From RYN-133 sp963754285 (GTDB taxonomy: Bacteria > Actinomycetota > Actinomycetes > Mycobacteriales > Jatrophihabitantaceae): a DNA stretch of 64,000 nucleotides. The position numbers and the translations under genes are program-made. The notes below the pieces were generated by a model. That model did not search any database, was not told the DNA's origin, and was given only the letters and a program-made list of their open reading frames with translations. The DNA is taken from NCBI GenBank assembly GCA_963754285.1, contig CAVWFN010000006.1:124001-188000 (forward strand). Reading direction: 5' to 3'. Positions 25,540-34,694 of the stretch are shown here, in pieces (the stretch's first letter is position 1; each line of letters opens with the position of its first letter).

Positions 25540-25790
25540 GCACGGCGCGAGCACGTAGCGGACCGAGGACGACGGGACGAGGGTGCGAGTGTCGACCCTG
25601 TCCCACACACCGAAGTTCATTTCCGTCACCGTGATCGTCGACCCGGATACCCGGGTCACCCGGGTCACCCGGGCCACGTGGCCGTAGGAACCCGCGCCGT
25701 CCACGCCCGCGGGAAAGACCACGATGCTGTTGATGCGCGGTGTCGCCGACACGGTCCAGTGCCGGGCGAGCGCATCTCCTGCGCGCAGAC
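25540..25790 (-). pseudogene. Fragment of a CHAP-domain peptidoglycan amidase
   Basis: The minus-strand frame gives TPRINSIVVFPAGVDGAGSY, then GHVARV, ITVTEMNFGVWDRV and DTRTL, which is the C-terminal part of a CHAP domain including the catalytic His (GHVA). The N-terminal part with the catalytic Cys is missing and there is no start. A short in-frame duplication (VTRVTRV, from a repeated GGTGACCCG) is visible. It is a remnant of a cell-wall hydrolase, perhaps from a phage or mobile element. Confidence 0.65.
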
Positions 25791-25840
25791 ATCGTCGCGG
25801 CAAAGATCAGCCGACATGGGGGCCATCAGTTCTAGTTGAC

Positions 25841-25997
25841 GCAACCGCTCCCCCGGGGGGACTCGAACTTCGAACCCTTCGAGCCGCACCGCGATCGTTG
25901 GGAAGTGACGATCAACGACGGTCGCCGCGGTCGCGGGCTGTCCAGCGTTGGTCATACGCGAGCAGTCGTGATCGCTCGCAGCAGTATTGGATGACTT
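25841..25997. repeat. Degraded tRNA 3'-end-like sequence with repeat copy R3
   Basis: 25841-25890 resembles a reversed tRNA 3' end (GGGGGACTCGAA loop followed by CGAACCC and GAGCC), but the T-stem no longer pairs. From 25890 to 25997 it follows the order of repeats R1 and R2 at lower identity, ending in GTATTGGATGACTTTG. No gene is supported in the wider gap 25798-26482. Confidence 0.55.
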
Positions 25998-26482
25998 TGC
26001 GGCCGCCGTCAGCGACCAAGATCAGACGACCCGATCCACCGATGAGCGCGCGGCCAGGTACCAGGTCATCCGCGATGGGGGCCCTCGTGTCGTTCTGCCC
26101 ACGCCTGCGTCGGACCGCTCAGCAAGTGTGTCGAATCGACAAGACAGACACAGCATCGGGCGCGACAGCCCTCGTCGGAACCGGCCTTGGCGATCGCTTC
26201 GGCCTTCGCACCGGGCCTGCCGCCGGACTAGGGCCTAGCCAGGTTTGCGCGGAGCTCCACCTGCCTGGCGGTGGCGTATGCGTATCGCACATACGAAGGG
26301 CTCGCTCGTCTGGCGACGGACGAGACGTGCATCAGGCAAGGACCGGATTAGCGGCCCAGCGGGCGGTACACGAGTTAGCGCTGCCGCCGCGCGATCTTCA
26401 ACTGCAAGCGCGTAGCAGCGCGGCCGCGGGTGCGTTGCGGGCATCTACCGCTGGTTTCGGATTGCTGAGGTAGCTTCCGGCC

Positions 26483-29400
26483 ATGTGGTTCGGGGTTCTC
26501 GGCGCGCTTGAGGTGCGCGCAGATGACGGCAGTCCCGTGCGACTTGCCGGGCAGCTGCGGCGCCAACTGCTTGCCGCACTGCTGTGTCGCGCCGGCCGGC
26601 CGGTCCCCGCGTCCGTGCTTGTCAGCGACTTGTGGGGCGAGGTGCCTCCGCGGTCCGCGACGAAGACGCTGCAAAGCCATATGGTCCGCTTGCGCGACGA
26701 TCTCGGCCGCGACAGCTCGGATCTTGTTCGTACCGACGTCGGCGGCTACCGCATCGAAGTCGTCCCGGAGAAACTCGACGCGCTGCGGTTTGAAGATCTG
26801 CTGCGGACGAGCGGGCGCACCGATCCCGGCGCCGAACTCACCCGTCTCGGCGACGCGCTGCGGTTATGGCGCGGCGACGCTTACCGTGAGTTCGGCGAGG
26901 CGGCGTTCGCGGTCGCCGAACGACAGCGGCTGACCGAGTTGCGTGCAAGCGCTCAAGAACGGCGCACGGACCTAGGACTCTCACTGGGCCAGGCCCAGGA
27001 ACTAATCGCTGAACTCGAGACTCGGGTAACCGCCGAGCCCTACCGTGAGCGCACTTGGGAACAGCTGATCCTTGCCCTGTATCGGTCCGGGCGCCAGGCA
27101 GACGCGCTCGGCGCGTTTCGCCGCATCCGCGACATACTCGCTGGCGACCTCGGCGTTGATCCTGGACCTGCGCTGCGTGACCTCGAGAAACGAGTGCTGC
27201 ATCAGGAAGACGCGCTACTCGCCGAGGCGCCACCCGCGGGGCGGGTGACCAGCGCTGAACCCGGGCCGTGTCCGTACCGGGGCTTGGCCGGCTATAGCGG
27301 TCAGGACGGCTTTTTGTTCGTCGGGAGAGAGCGGCTGACTGCCGAACTAGCCGGCCTGCTTGCTGGCGAGCGTGCTGTGCTGATCACCGGACCGAGCGGG
27401 TGCGGCAAGACATCATTGCTGCGTGCCGGGTTGTTGCCGAGCCTGCGGGCGGGCGCGCTGCCCGGCAGCTCGGCGTGGCGCTCCGCCGTACTGACTCCGA
27501 GCGTGTTGGCCGGCGCGCTTGCCTCACCCGGCGACTTACCAGGCGACCTGATCGTCCTCGACCAGGTCGAGGAGCTGTTCACGGCGCTGTCGCTCGAGAC
27601 GCGGTCGGCAGCGGTCGCACGGCTGGTCATGCACGTCGAGTCTGGTGCGCGCCTGGTACTGGCGATCCGCGGCGATTTCATCGAAGCGCTTTCCACCGTG
27701 CCCGAACTCGCCGCGCTGGCGCACACCACGCTGATCGTGCGACCGATGCGCGATGACGAGATCCGACGTGCTGTCGTCGAGCCTGCCGTGCGTGCGGGTT
27801 ATTCGGTCGAACCCGGCCTCCTGGAGGCAGTCCTCGACGATGTGAGCGGCCATCCGGGAGTGCTTCCGCTGCTTTCTGCCGCCCTCGTGCGGACGTGGGA
27901 GAACCGAGACGGTTCCTTACTCACCCTCGCCGGTTATCGGGCCGGCGGCGGCATCCGCGGCGCCCTTGAAGCCGGTGCCGAGGACAGCTTCGATGCCTTG
28001 CCGGAATCGCTGCGTCCCGTTGCCCGTCGCGTGCTGATGCGCCTCGCGACCCGTGGCCCAACCGGCTGGGTGCGGCGTCCGGTGCACCGCGACGAGTTCG
28101 GAGAGGGCGACGAGGCTGCCGCGCTGGACCTGCTGGTGCGCGATCGATTGATCAGCGCCGGCCGCGACCGCGTAGAGCTCGTCCACGAGGCGTTGCTTAC
28201 CGGCTGGCCGAGGCTGCGCGGCTGGCTGGACGAGCGTAGTCGGGTCTCGGGACTGCTAGAACACCTTGCCGCTGCGGCGCGAACGTGGGAGGGCACGCGA
28301 CGACCAGCGTCGGATCTCTATCGCGGCGCGCGCCTGAACGCTGCCCTCGAATGGGCCGCCGAACACCCGGATGACCTCGGTGAGCTCGAAGTCGATTTCC
28401 TGGCCGCGTCCGAGCGTGCTGCGCAGAGCGAGCTGGCCGAGGCGCGAGCCCGAGCCGACCGAGAAGCGGCCGGGCGTCGCCGTCTGCGGATCGTGGTGGG
28501 TCTTCTTGCCGCCGTGATTGTCGCGACGTTGGTCGCATCCGTCGTGGCAGTCCGCGAACGCGGCGAAGCGCGGCGCCAGGCGCAGCGGGCCGCCTCGGCG
28601 GCGGTGATCGCTGACGCGCGGCGGCTGGCCGCCGAAGCGCTCACCGCCCCGGATCTGCGCACCGCATTGCTGCTCGCGGTGGCCGCGCAGCGTCTGCATC
28701 CGTCGGCCGAGACTCGGTCGGCACTGATGAGCGCGCTTGAAGAGGACGGAACCGCGCGATGGCGGGTGTCGACGCTGGAGCGGGTGCAGTGGGTAGGTGC
28801 ACCGGTCAGCGGGACCGAAGTGTTCGCGTCGGACAACCAAGGCGACGTTATGCGCTACGACACGGCGACGCGTCATCTGCTCGGAACTTATCCCGATCAT
28901 GCCGGTCGCGTGCAGGCGATCTCGCCCGACGGAAGGTTGCTGGTCGTATCCGGCAGCAACGGCACGCTCCAGGTCGGCGACGGAACCGTGCGTGTGCTCG
29001 ATGCCGCGACCGGAACTACCCGCTACACGCTGGCTACCCCTACGCCCGACGGCGACACGGGCTGGCACACTGCGCTGTTCACCGGCGACGGGCGCCATCT
29101 TGCGATGCTGGTCGCTCGAGCACACGACGCGAGCCAGGCCGCGCCGCGGCTTGCGATCTACGACGCGCAACACCTCGACGCGGCACCGCGCCTGCTTGCC
29201 CTTGACGCGCCGGGAACCGCTATCGCCACGGGCACGGACACCATCGCAGTGAGCACGTCGCGCCACACCACCGAGGTCATCGACGCCGAGTCGGGACGGG
29301 TATTGCATACCGGCCCAGCGATCGCGCACGGTCCCTCGACCGTGTATGCGTTGTCCCCTGACGGGTCCGAGCTTGTAATGGGCAACGGCGTCGGGTCGAC

Positions 29401-30802
29401 TCTGACTCTCGTCCCTATCGCTCATCTCGGCGTCGTGGCCCACACCGCGCAGGTCTCGGCTGACACGACGGAAGCGGCGTTCTCACCGGACGGAAGCGAA
29501 CTTGCCTTAGGCGGCACTGACGGCTCGGTGACAGTGCTGTCGAGCGCGACCGGCCGGCCGGTGCACGAGCTGCGCGGCGACTCGGGAAATGTGCTCGGTC
29601 TGGCGTGGGCCGGCACCGCGCGCCGGCCCAGCCTGTTCTCGGGAGGGCTCGACTCGCAGGTGGTCTCCTGGGACGTTGTCGACGGTTCGCGCCTGGTCCA
29701 GATGGTCGGGCCGTGGCAACGCAGCGGCGCGTACGGCGTGGCGCACGGCGCGCTAATCGGGCTCGACCCGGTCCCGGACGTCGACGGCGGAACCGTGTCG
29801 TCAGACAAGCTTTCGTTGCAGCGCATCGACCTCGCCACCGGACGCTCCGAGTCCTGGCCACTGGGTCTCGGGCGCCACGATGAGCTGGCAAACGACAGCA
29901 CCGACGCCGATGCACGCTACGTCTTGCTCGGGTTCTGGACCGATCGCACGGCACGCGAGTTCGAACTGTGGGACACGCGGGCCGGACGGCGGATCGCGAC
30001 GCTGTCGATCAATCTCCCGAACGCGGCCACGGCCTACAGTGCCATCAACCAGCAGGGCACGCTCGCTGCCATCGCGACGGGTCAGCACCGGATCACGCTG
30101 TATCGGCTGCCAAGCTTCCGGGCGGTGCGATCGATCGGCGTACGTGTCCGCGCCGTGACCGCCGCGCGGTCACAGCTTGCGCCGCAGAGCTTCGACCCGA
30201 CCGGGAACCTGCTCGTCGAGGACGCAGATCCGGGCAGCTCGAGACCGGGCGCACCGCCGCGCGAGCAAATGCTCCTGAGCGTCGACCCGCGCACCGGCGC
30301 AGTCGTCGGGCAGACCTCGCTCGGCGCCGACGGCTATGTCGAGGCGATCACGGTGTCGCCGGACCGAAAACGCCTCCTCGTCGCCGACAACGAAGGCAAC
30401 ATCTCGTTGCTCGAACTTCCCCACCTGCGACGGATTGCAACTGCTCCCGCAGCCGCAGGCTACGTATTCGCTGCGACCTACTCCCCGGACGGGCGCACGA
30501 TCGCGACAACCGGAAGTGACGGCAGCCTGCGCCTGTTCGACAGCGCGACGCTGGTGCCGATCGGTACGCCGATAATGATGCCCAGCCAGGACTGGGTCTT
30601 CGGTGGGTACGACTCGCGCGACGAGGTCGCCGGCGTCGCGGCCGGCCCAAGCCCGGATACGCAGCGACGCTTCGTGTTCTCGACGTCGGTCACCGACTGG
30701 ATTCGCACGGCCTGCGACATCGCCGGCAGCGGATTCACCCATGCCGAATGGCTGCGATATGTCGGCGATCGTCCGTATAGGGCAACGTGTTCGGCACCCT
30801 GA
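26483..30802 (+). CDS. AfsR/SARP-type regulator with nSTAND ATPase, membrane segment and WD40 propeller
   Basis: 1439 residues. A SARP winged helix (about 1-90: WFGVLGALEVRADDGS and VLVSDLWGEVPPRSATKTLQ) is followed by the BTAD helical domain (about 95-240), an nSTAND1 ATPase (about 265-640, P-loop GPSGCGKTSL near residue 302, then LIVLDQVEELF), one membrane helix (about 667-690, IVVGLLAAVIVATLVASVVA), and a long WD40-like beta-propeller region (about 760-1420) with repeated FSPDGxxLA and YSPDGRTIA strands. Such proteins activate secondary metabolism or morphogenesis genes after ligand-triggered oligomerisation. The single helix implies that regulator and ATPase are cytoplasmic while the propeller could be outside. 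ATG start at 26483. Confidence 0.9.
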   Translation: MWFGVLGALEVRADDGSPVRLAGQLRRQLLAALLCRAGRPVPASVLVSDLWGEVPPRSATKTLQSHMVRLRDDLGRDSSDLVRTDVGGYRIEVVPEKLDALRFEDLLRTSGRTDPGAELTRLGDALRLWRGDAYREFGEAAFAVAERQRLTELRASAQERRTDLGLSLGQAQELIAELETRVTAEPYRERTWEQLILALYRSGRQADALGAFRRIRDILAGDLGVDPGPALRDLEKRVLHQEDALLAEAPPAGRVTSAEPGPCPYRGLAGYSGQDGFLFVGRERLTAELAGLLAGERAVLITGPSGCGKTSLLRAGLLPSLRAGALPGSSAWRSAVLTPSVLAGALASPGDLPGDLIVLDQVEELFTALSLETRSAAVARLVMHVESGARLVLAIRGDFIEALSTVPELAALAHTTLIVRPMRDDEIRRAVVEPAVRAGYSVEPGLLEAVLDDVSGHPGVLPLLSAALVRTWENRDGSLLTLAGYRAGGGIRGALEAGAEDSFDALPESLRPVARRVLMRLATRGPTGWVRRPVHRDEFGEGDEAAALDLLVRDRLISAGRDRVELVHEALLTGWPRLRGWLDERSRVSGLLEHLAAAARTWEGTRRPASDLYRGARLNAALEWAAEHPDDLGELEVDFLAASERAAQSELAEARARADREAAGRRRLRIVVGLLAAVIVATLVASVVAVRERGEARRQAQRAASAAVIADARRLAAEALTAPDLRTALLLAVAAQRLHPSAETRSALMSALEEDGTARWRVSTLERVQWVGAPVSGTEVFASDNQGDVMRYDTATRHLLGTYPDHAGRVQAISPDGRLLVVSGSNGTLQVGDGTVRVLDAATGTTRYTLATPTPDGDTGWHTALFTGDGRHLAMLVARAHDASQAAPRLAIYDAQHLDAAPRLLALDAPGTAIATGTDTIAVSTSRHTTEVIDAESGRVLHTGPAIAHGPSTVYALSPDGSELVMGNGVGSTLTLVPIAHLGVVAHTAQVSADTTEAAFSPDGSELALGGTDGSVTVLSSATGRPVHELRGDSGNVLGLAWAGTARRPSLFSGGLDSQVVSWDVVDGSRLVQMVGPWQRSGAYGVAHGALIGLDPVPDVDGGTVSSDKLSLQRIDLATGRSESWPLGLGRHDELANDSTDADARYVLLGFWTDRTAREFELWDTRAGRRIATLSINLPNAATAYSAINQQGTLAAIATGQHRITLYRLPSFRAVRSIGVRVRAVTAARSQLAPQSFDPTGNLLVEDADPGSSRPGAPPREQMLLSVDPRTGAVVGQTSLGADGYVEAITVSPDRKRLLVADNEGNISLLELPHLRRIATAPAAAGYVFAATYSPDGRTIATTGSDGSLRLFDSATLVPIGTPIMMPSQDWVFGGYDSRDEVAGVAAGPSPDTQRRFVFSTSVTDWIRTACDIAGSGFTHAEWLRYVGDRPYRATCSAP

Positions 30803-30897
30803 CCGGCTGATCCCGGGTGCTGAGACGCCCATGCAACCGACGTGCAACCGGCGCCCTCCAGGCTGCGCGGCATCACCAGCCACAAGGGGGACCATCG

Positions 30898-31890
30898 ATG
30901 AGACACATGATCCGCACTGTCGCACTAGTTTCCAGCGTTGCACTCGCGTCTGCGCTCGGAGTCGCTGCACCGGCCGAAGCCGGTGCCGCAAGCTGTCCTG
31001 CCAACTCGGTCGCGACGTTTGTTCCGCCGGCCAGCACCGACGACCCGTTCGGCGTGACCGCCGGGCCGGATCACGCGACCTACGTTGCGCACGGAGCGGT
31101 GATCGACAAAATCAAGGATGGACACATCACCGCGCTCGCGGTGCCGCATGCGTCCACCGCCGACCTGGGCTGGATCGCCTGGCGTGGTGGTCGCGCGTCA
31201 CGGGTGTGGTTCGCCGATCGGGACGCGAACGGCGGGCGGCTGGGCACGATGTCCGCCAGCGGCACCGTCAGCGAGGTCGACGTGCCAGGTGACGGCAGCA
31301 GCGCGGCCCTCCCGCAGGCAATCGTGTTCGGGTCACACGGCCGGATCTGGTTCACCGACTACGCGAACAGCCGGATCGGGCGCTTCACCCCCTCCACCGG
31401 AGGCTTCCGGTTCTTCGACACACCGTCGGCCGAGTCGGGTCCGACCGGAATGGTGCTCGGGCCCGACGGCGACCTGTATTACGTCGAGCGCTCTGTCGGG
31501 CGAGTCGCCCGATTCGATCCGCGCACCGGGTTGTCGGCGGAGTGGACGCTGCACCATGGCGCCTTCCCCAACCGGCTCGTGGTCGCGAACGGTCAGGTGT
31601 GGTTCACCGACCTGGGCACGAACCACATCGGACGCATCACCCCGACCGGCCACCTTGTGCTCTACCCGCTCGCGGGCGGCCCTGTCGGCATCACCGCACA
31701 CGGCAGCTACCTGTACTCGGCGCTAAACACCGCCGGCAAGCTCGCGCAGATCAGCCTCAGCGGTCATTTAGTCCGCACTTGGACACTGCCGCACGCAGGC
31801 GGAGTCCTCCAGCTTGCGGCAAGCAACGGGTTCATCTGGGTGGCCGACGGCTTCGCAAACCACGTGTATCGAGTCCGCGTCAGTTGCTGA
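30898..31890 (+). CDS. Secreted beta-propeller, virginiamycin B lyase-like
   Basis: 330 residues from the ATG at 30898, with GGGGGA upstream. A Sec signal peptide (RTVALVSSVALASALGVAAP, cleavage after AEA) precedes a six-bladed propeller with repeating G(R/Q)(I/V)WFTD and GRITPTG motifs, like Vgb streptogramin lyases and related exported proteins. Export argues against an intracellular antibiotic lyase; a carbohydrate or cell-wall binding role is possible. It follows the regulator by 95 bases and may be cotranscribed. A hairpin terminator follows. Confidence 0.82.
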   Translation: MRHMIRTVALVSSVALASALGVAAPAEAGAASCPANSVATFVPPASTDDPFGVTAGPDHATYVAHGAVIDKIKDGHITALAVPHASTADLGWIAWRGGRASRVWFADRDANGGRLGTMSASGTVSEVDVPGDGSSAALPQAIVFGSHGRIWFTDYANSRIGRFTPSTGGFRFFDTPSAESGPTGMVLGPDGDLYYVERSVGRVARFDPRTGLSAEWTLHHGAFPNRLVVANGQVWFTDLGTNHIGRITPTGHLVLYPLAGGPVGITAHGSYLYSALNTAGKLAQISLSGHLVRTWTLPHAGGVLQLAASNGFIWVADGFANHVYRVRVSC

Positions 31891-31902
31891 CCGCAACAAC
31901 AT

Positions 31903-31937
31903 GGCCGGGCGCTCGCCGGGAGGGAGAGCGCCCGGCC
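31903..31937 (+). terminator. Hairpin terminator after secreted propeller gene
   Basis: A 12-base perfect stem (GGCCGGGCGCTC with GAGCGCCCGGCC) and 11-base loop starting 12 bases after the stop. Confidence 0.82.
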
Positions 31938-32020
31938 TGACTGTTGCACGCGGTTGTTAACCACTCACGGTCGGCGCCATCGCTACTCGATGGACAGCGA
32001 CGAGGCGCTATTGATAATCT

Positions 32021-32042
32021 GCTATCAAAGTGATATCACTTT
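32021..32042. promoter_or_regulatory. Palindromic operator upstream of lipoprotein esterase
   Basis: AAAGTGATATCACTTT (32027-32042) is a perfect 16-base palindrome. It overlaps a second dyad TATCA-AAG-TGATA (32023-32035). The patch is AT-rich in a high-GC region and lies 130 bases before the esterase start, so it is probably a repressor or activator site with a promoter. Confidence 0.7.
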
Positions 32043-32169
32043 TCCTGCAACGCACGAACCGAAACACGAATTACCGAGGCCTGGTGACCGTGGCGACGCG
32101 ACCACCGTGAGCATCAATCTCATCGACCGGACCAAACCGCGCACCCCGCTGGCGAGAAGGAGTTGCCGG

Positions 32170-33585
32170 ATGACTCGCTACCGTGCGGACCGGCTGACCC
32201 GGGCGGCGACGGGCCTCGCAGTCGTGGTCGTTGTGATGTTGACTTCGTGTACCTCGGCCGAAAGCCCAGGTGGTCATGCGCACGCGTCGGCAGTTGGGTC
32301 CGACAGCCGTGCTCCCGGATCGAAGACGGGCCGGCGTTCTGGTTTTCCCCCGGTAATTCACCGCACCGGCTCGGCGCCGACGGGATACGCCGTGACCTTC
32401 CGCTACTGGGATCCGAGCGCGACTGCGGTAAGTATCACCGGCGAGTGGTCCTTCTCCAGCCCCGCGCACACCACCACGACCAGTTCACAAGCCATTGAGC
32501 CCTCGCACTGGGCGCCGGGTGACGTCCCGATCGTGCATCCCAACACGTTGCAAGGCCGCTGGCCGGTTACTGCGATGACCAAGGACGACACGACCGGCGT
32601 GTGGTCTGCCACCGTCCCGCTGCCATCCGGCACTTTCACCTACGGCTTCTTGGTCAACTGTTCCGCCCCGACTGCCAGCGGCTGCAGCGAGGTTCCCGAC
32701 CCCAGCAACATGCCTTGGAACAGCCGAGGAAACTCGACCGCCGGCACAGCCGAAAGCAACAGCCAGGTGTACGTCCCGTCCGACCCGACCTTTCAGACCG
32801 TGAACTACTCCTGGCAAGCGCCCAACCCCATCCACGGCAACCTGGTCGATGCCGCTTACCCCTCCTCGGCGGCCAAACAGAAACAGGACGCCAACCGCCT
32901 GGCGATCTACACCCCGCCGGGCTACAACGCCAGGAGGGCCGTCCGGTACCCGACGCTGTATCTGAGCCACGGCTACGGGGGTAACGAGGTCGACTGGAGC
33001 ACCACCGGTGTCGCATCAAACATCCTGGACAACCTCATCGACTCCAAGCAGGTCGAGCCGATGATCGTCGTGATGACCAACTTCAACGGGTTCGGCGACG
33101 ACTGCATCACCAACAAGGCAGCCTGGTTGGCCGACTACGACAGCGACCTCATCGACCACGTAATCCCCTACATCCAAGCCCATTACAACGCCTCCCCGGA
33201 ACCGTCTCGACGTGCTTTCGTCGGCCTGTCATGCGGCGGTGACCTCGCCAATTCCCTGCTCTTTCAGCACACCGGCGAGTTCGGGTACTACGGGATACTG
33301 AGTCCCTACGAGACCGGGTTGGCCGGCCTCGCCCCGGCCATCCGCGCGAAAGTAATTGCCTACTTCGTGGCTCGGCGACACGCGCTCGACAATGTCGGTG
33401 TGTTCCTCGGCGGCGGCTTGCAAGACCCCGTCCACGTCGAGGCTGCCGCCGAAGAAGCCATCCTCAACCAGGCAGACATCCCGCTGGACGCAACCTTCAT
33501 CAACGGCGGCCACGAGTGGTACGTCTGGCGAATCTTGCTCCACGACTTCCTAATCCGCACGGCGTTCACGCCAACACCGCGATGA
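32170..33585 (+). CDS. Lipoprotein esterase (esterase D/feruloyl esterase type) with E-set domain
   Basis: 471 residues from the ATG at 32170, with AAGGAG nine bases upstream. An N-terminal lipoprotein signal ends in the lipobox LTSC. An immunoglobulin-like E-set domain (about 55-190, FRYWDPSATAVSITGEW, similar to CBM48) is followed by an alpha/beta-hydrolase of the putative esterase family (about 225-470): YPTLYLSHGYGGNE, nucleophile Ser in GLSCGG, and His in NGGHEWYVW. Such enzymes release feruloyl or acetyl groups from polysaccharides or act as mycolyl-type esterases. The protein is anchored to the outer face of the membrane. A palindromic operator lies upstream. Confidence 0.85.
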   Translation: MTRYRADRLTRAATGLAVVVVVMLTSCTSAESPGGHAHASAVGSDSRAPGSKTGRRSGFPPVIHRTGSAPTGYAVTFRYWDPSATAVSITGEWSFSSPAHTTTTSSQAIEPSHWAPGDVPIVHPNTLQGRWPVTAMTKDDTTGVWSATVPLPSGTFTYGFLVNCSAPTASGCSEVPDPSNMPWNSRGNSTAGTAESNSQVYVPSDPTFQTVNYSWQAPNPIHGNLVDAAYPSSAAKQKQDANRLAIYTPPGYNARRAVRYPTLYLSHGYGGNEVDWSTTGVASNILDNLIDSKQVEPMIVVMTNFNGFGDDCITNKAAWLADYDSDLIDHVIPYIQAHYNASPEPSRRAFVGLSCGGDLANSLLFQHTGEFGYYGILSPYETGLAGLAPAIRAKVIAYFVARRHALDNVGVFLGGGLQDPVHVEAAAEEAILNQADIPLDATFINGGHEWYVWRILLHDFLIRTAFTPTPR

Positions 33586-33624
33586 CCCCACGCCTGATCT
33601 GAAAATGGTCAACACAACCGCACC

Positions 33625-33850
33625 CGGTTAGCGTGCGTACTCGGATTCCTGTTCGTCGTCGGCGCGGGATTCAACGGAGCGAGCTTCCTCGACTTCGCCG
33701 GCAAGAACATCAGCTCCTGATCATGGCCCTGCTCGCGCGGCGCCGCACCGTGCTCCTATCTGGCTGTGCTCTATCTCCTCCCGGCGCGCCAACCCGCCGA
33801 GGCTGCTGACGAGTAGCCCGTATGCAGCCGTGGGCCGGCCATCCAGATGT
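33625..33850 (+). pseudogene. Duplicated, broken 3' end of the 18455-18964 membrane-protein gene
   Basis: From GCGTGCGTACTCGGATTCC onward the sequence is about 90% identical to 18779-18990, including the stop and a few downstream bases (GGCCGGCCATCCA). Loss of two bases at the AACATCAGCTC block creates an early TGA, and other small indels follow. There is no start codon, so this is a partial duplication and not a gene. Confidence 0.85.
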
Positions 33851-33969
33851 CCGCTTGTGAGCAACTCGACCCGACGGCAAGCCATCGGGTCGGTCGGGCG
33901 GACCGGCGCCGCCATCGCAACCACTTCGTCGCCTGACTCTTCTGTGCTCTGAGGTCAGGCCTGAGCCGG

Positions 33970-34614
33970 TCAGCGGCGGTGGTCGTAGGCCGCGAGAAAT
34001 ACTGCCACTGCGTGTCGTGCGTGCATGCGTAGTCGCCGCGCTCCGGGCGTCGAGGACGAGCCCAGCATCATGGCCTGGTTGAGCGGGCGTCCCATCAGCA
34101 ACCAATTGAAGTCCTGTGCTGCTGCCTGTGCGTCGTCAACGAACAGAAGACCGTCTGCGGCGAAGTTGTCGATGGCTGCCGTGAGGATGTCGATCGACCG
34201 TTGTACGCCGTTGTCGTGGAAGGCGCGTGCAGTGGCGGGGAACCGGTCGGCTTCGGCGATCACGAGCCGGCGCAGCTGCACGACCTCCGGCGTCAATACC
34301 CCGCGCAATTGTCGTATCGCGAAGGCGAGCAGCCAGGCTTCGACGCCGCGGCGGTCGAGCCCTGTGTCAGGTGGGTCTGGAAGCTGCCGGGCGATCTGCA
34401 GTGTCAATTCCGCGACGCTCGCGACGAACAGTGCTTCTTTGCTGCCGAAGTGCGCGTAGATCGTCTGTTTGGAAACGCCTGATTCGGCAGCGACGACGTC
34501 CATGCTGGTGCCGGCAAATCCCTCACGCAGGAACGCGATGCGTGCCGCAGACATGATTGCAGCGTGTTTTCGCGCGCTGCGGCTCACGGTTGCGCTCGGC
34601 GTTGCGCTCGGCAT
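33970..34614 (-). CDS. TetR-family regulator
   Basis: 214 residues from the ATG at 34614, with AGGAG seven bases upstream; the ATG at 34632 is less likely. The TetR HTH (about 20-65) includes MSAARIAFLREGFAGTSMDV and VSKQTIYAHFGSKEALF; the rest is a helical TetR_C ligand domain. It is divergent from an SMP-30 gene, and a symmetric operator lies between them. It probably represses itself and the SMP-30 gene until an unknown ligand binds. Confidence 0.9.
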   Translation of the reverse strand: MPSATPSATVSRSARKHAAIMSAARIAFLREGFAGTSMDVVAAESGVSKQTIYAHFGSKEALFVASVAELTLQIARQLPDPPDTGLDRRGVEAWLLAFAIRQLRGVLTPEVVQLRRLVIAEADRFPATARAFHDNGVQRSIDILTAAIDNFAADGLLFVDDAQAAAQDFNWLLMGRPLNQAMMLGSSSTPGARRLRMHARHAVAVFLAAYDHRR

Positions 34615-34633
34615 CGACTCTCCTGTTGACATC

Positions 34634-34675
34634 AGACTGGACCGACTAGTTTGATTAGACCGGTTAGTCCAGTCT
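34634..34675. promoter_or_regulatory. Operator region for the TetR/SMP-30 divergon
   Basis: A 42-base near-palindrome with outer arms AGACTGGAC and GTCCAGTCT. Inside are two similar boxes, GACCGACTAGT and GACCGGTTAGTCC. The size and double-box layout are typical of TetR sites. It abuts both starts, so binding would block both promoters. Confidence 0.8.
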
Positions 34676-34694
34676 AGCCCTGGGGAGCGCGAGC

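Noticed and set aside
25724..26473. A 249-codon open frame on the plus strand
   Set aside because: It runs through the CHAP remnant antisense and the repeat, is rich in Arg/Ser/Pro, and has no family-like motif.
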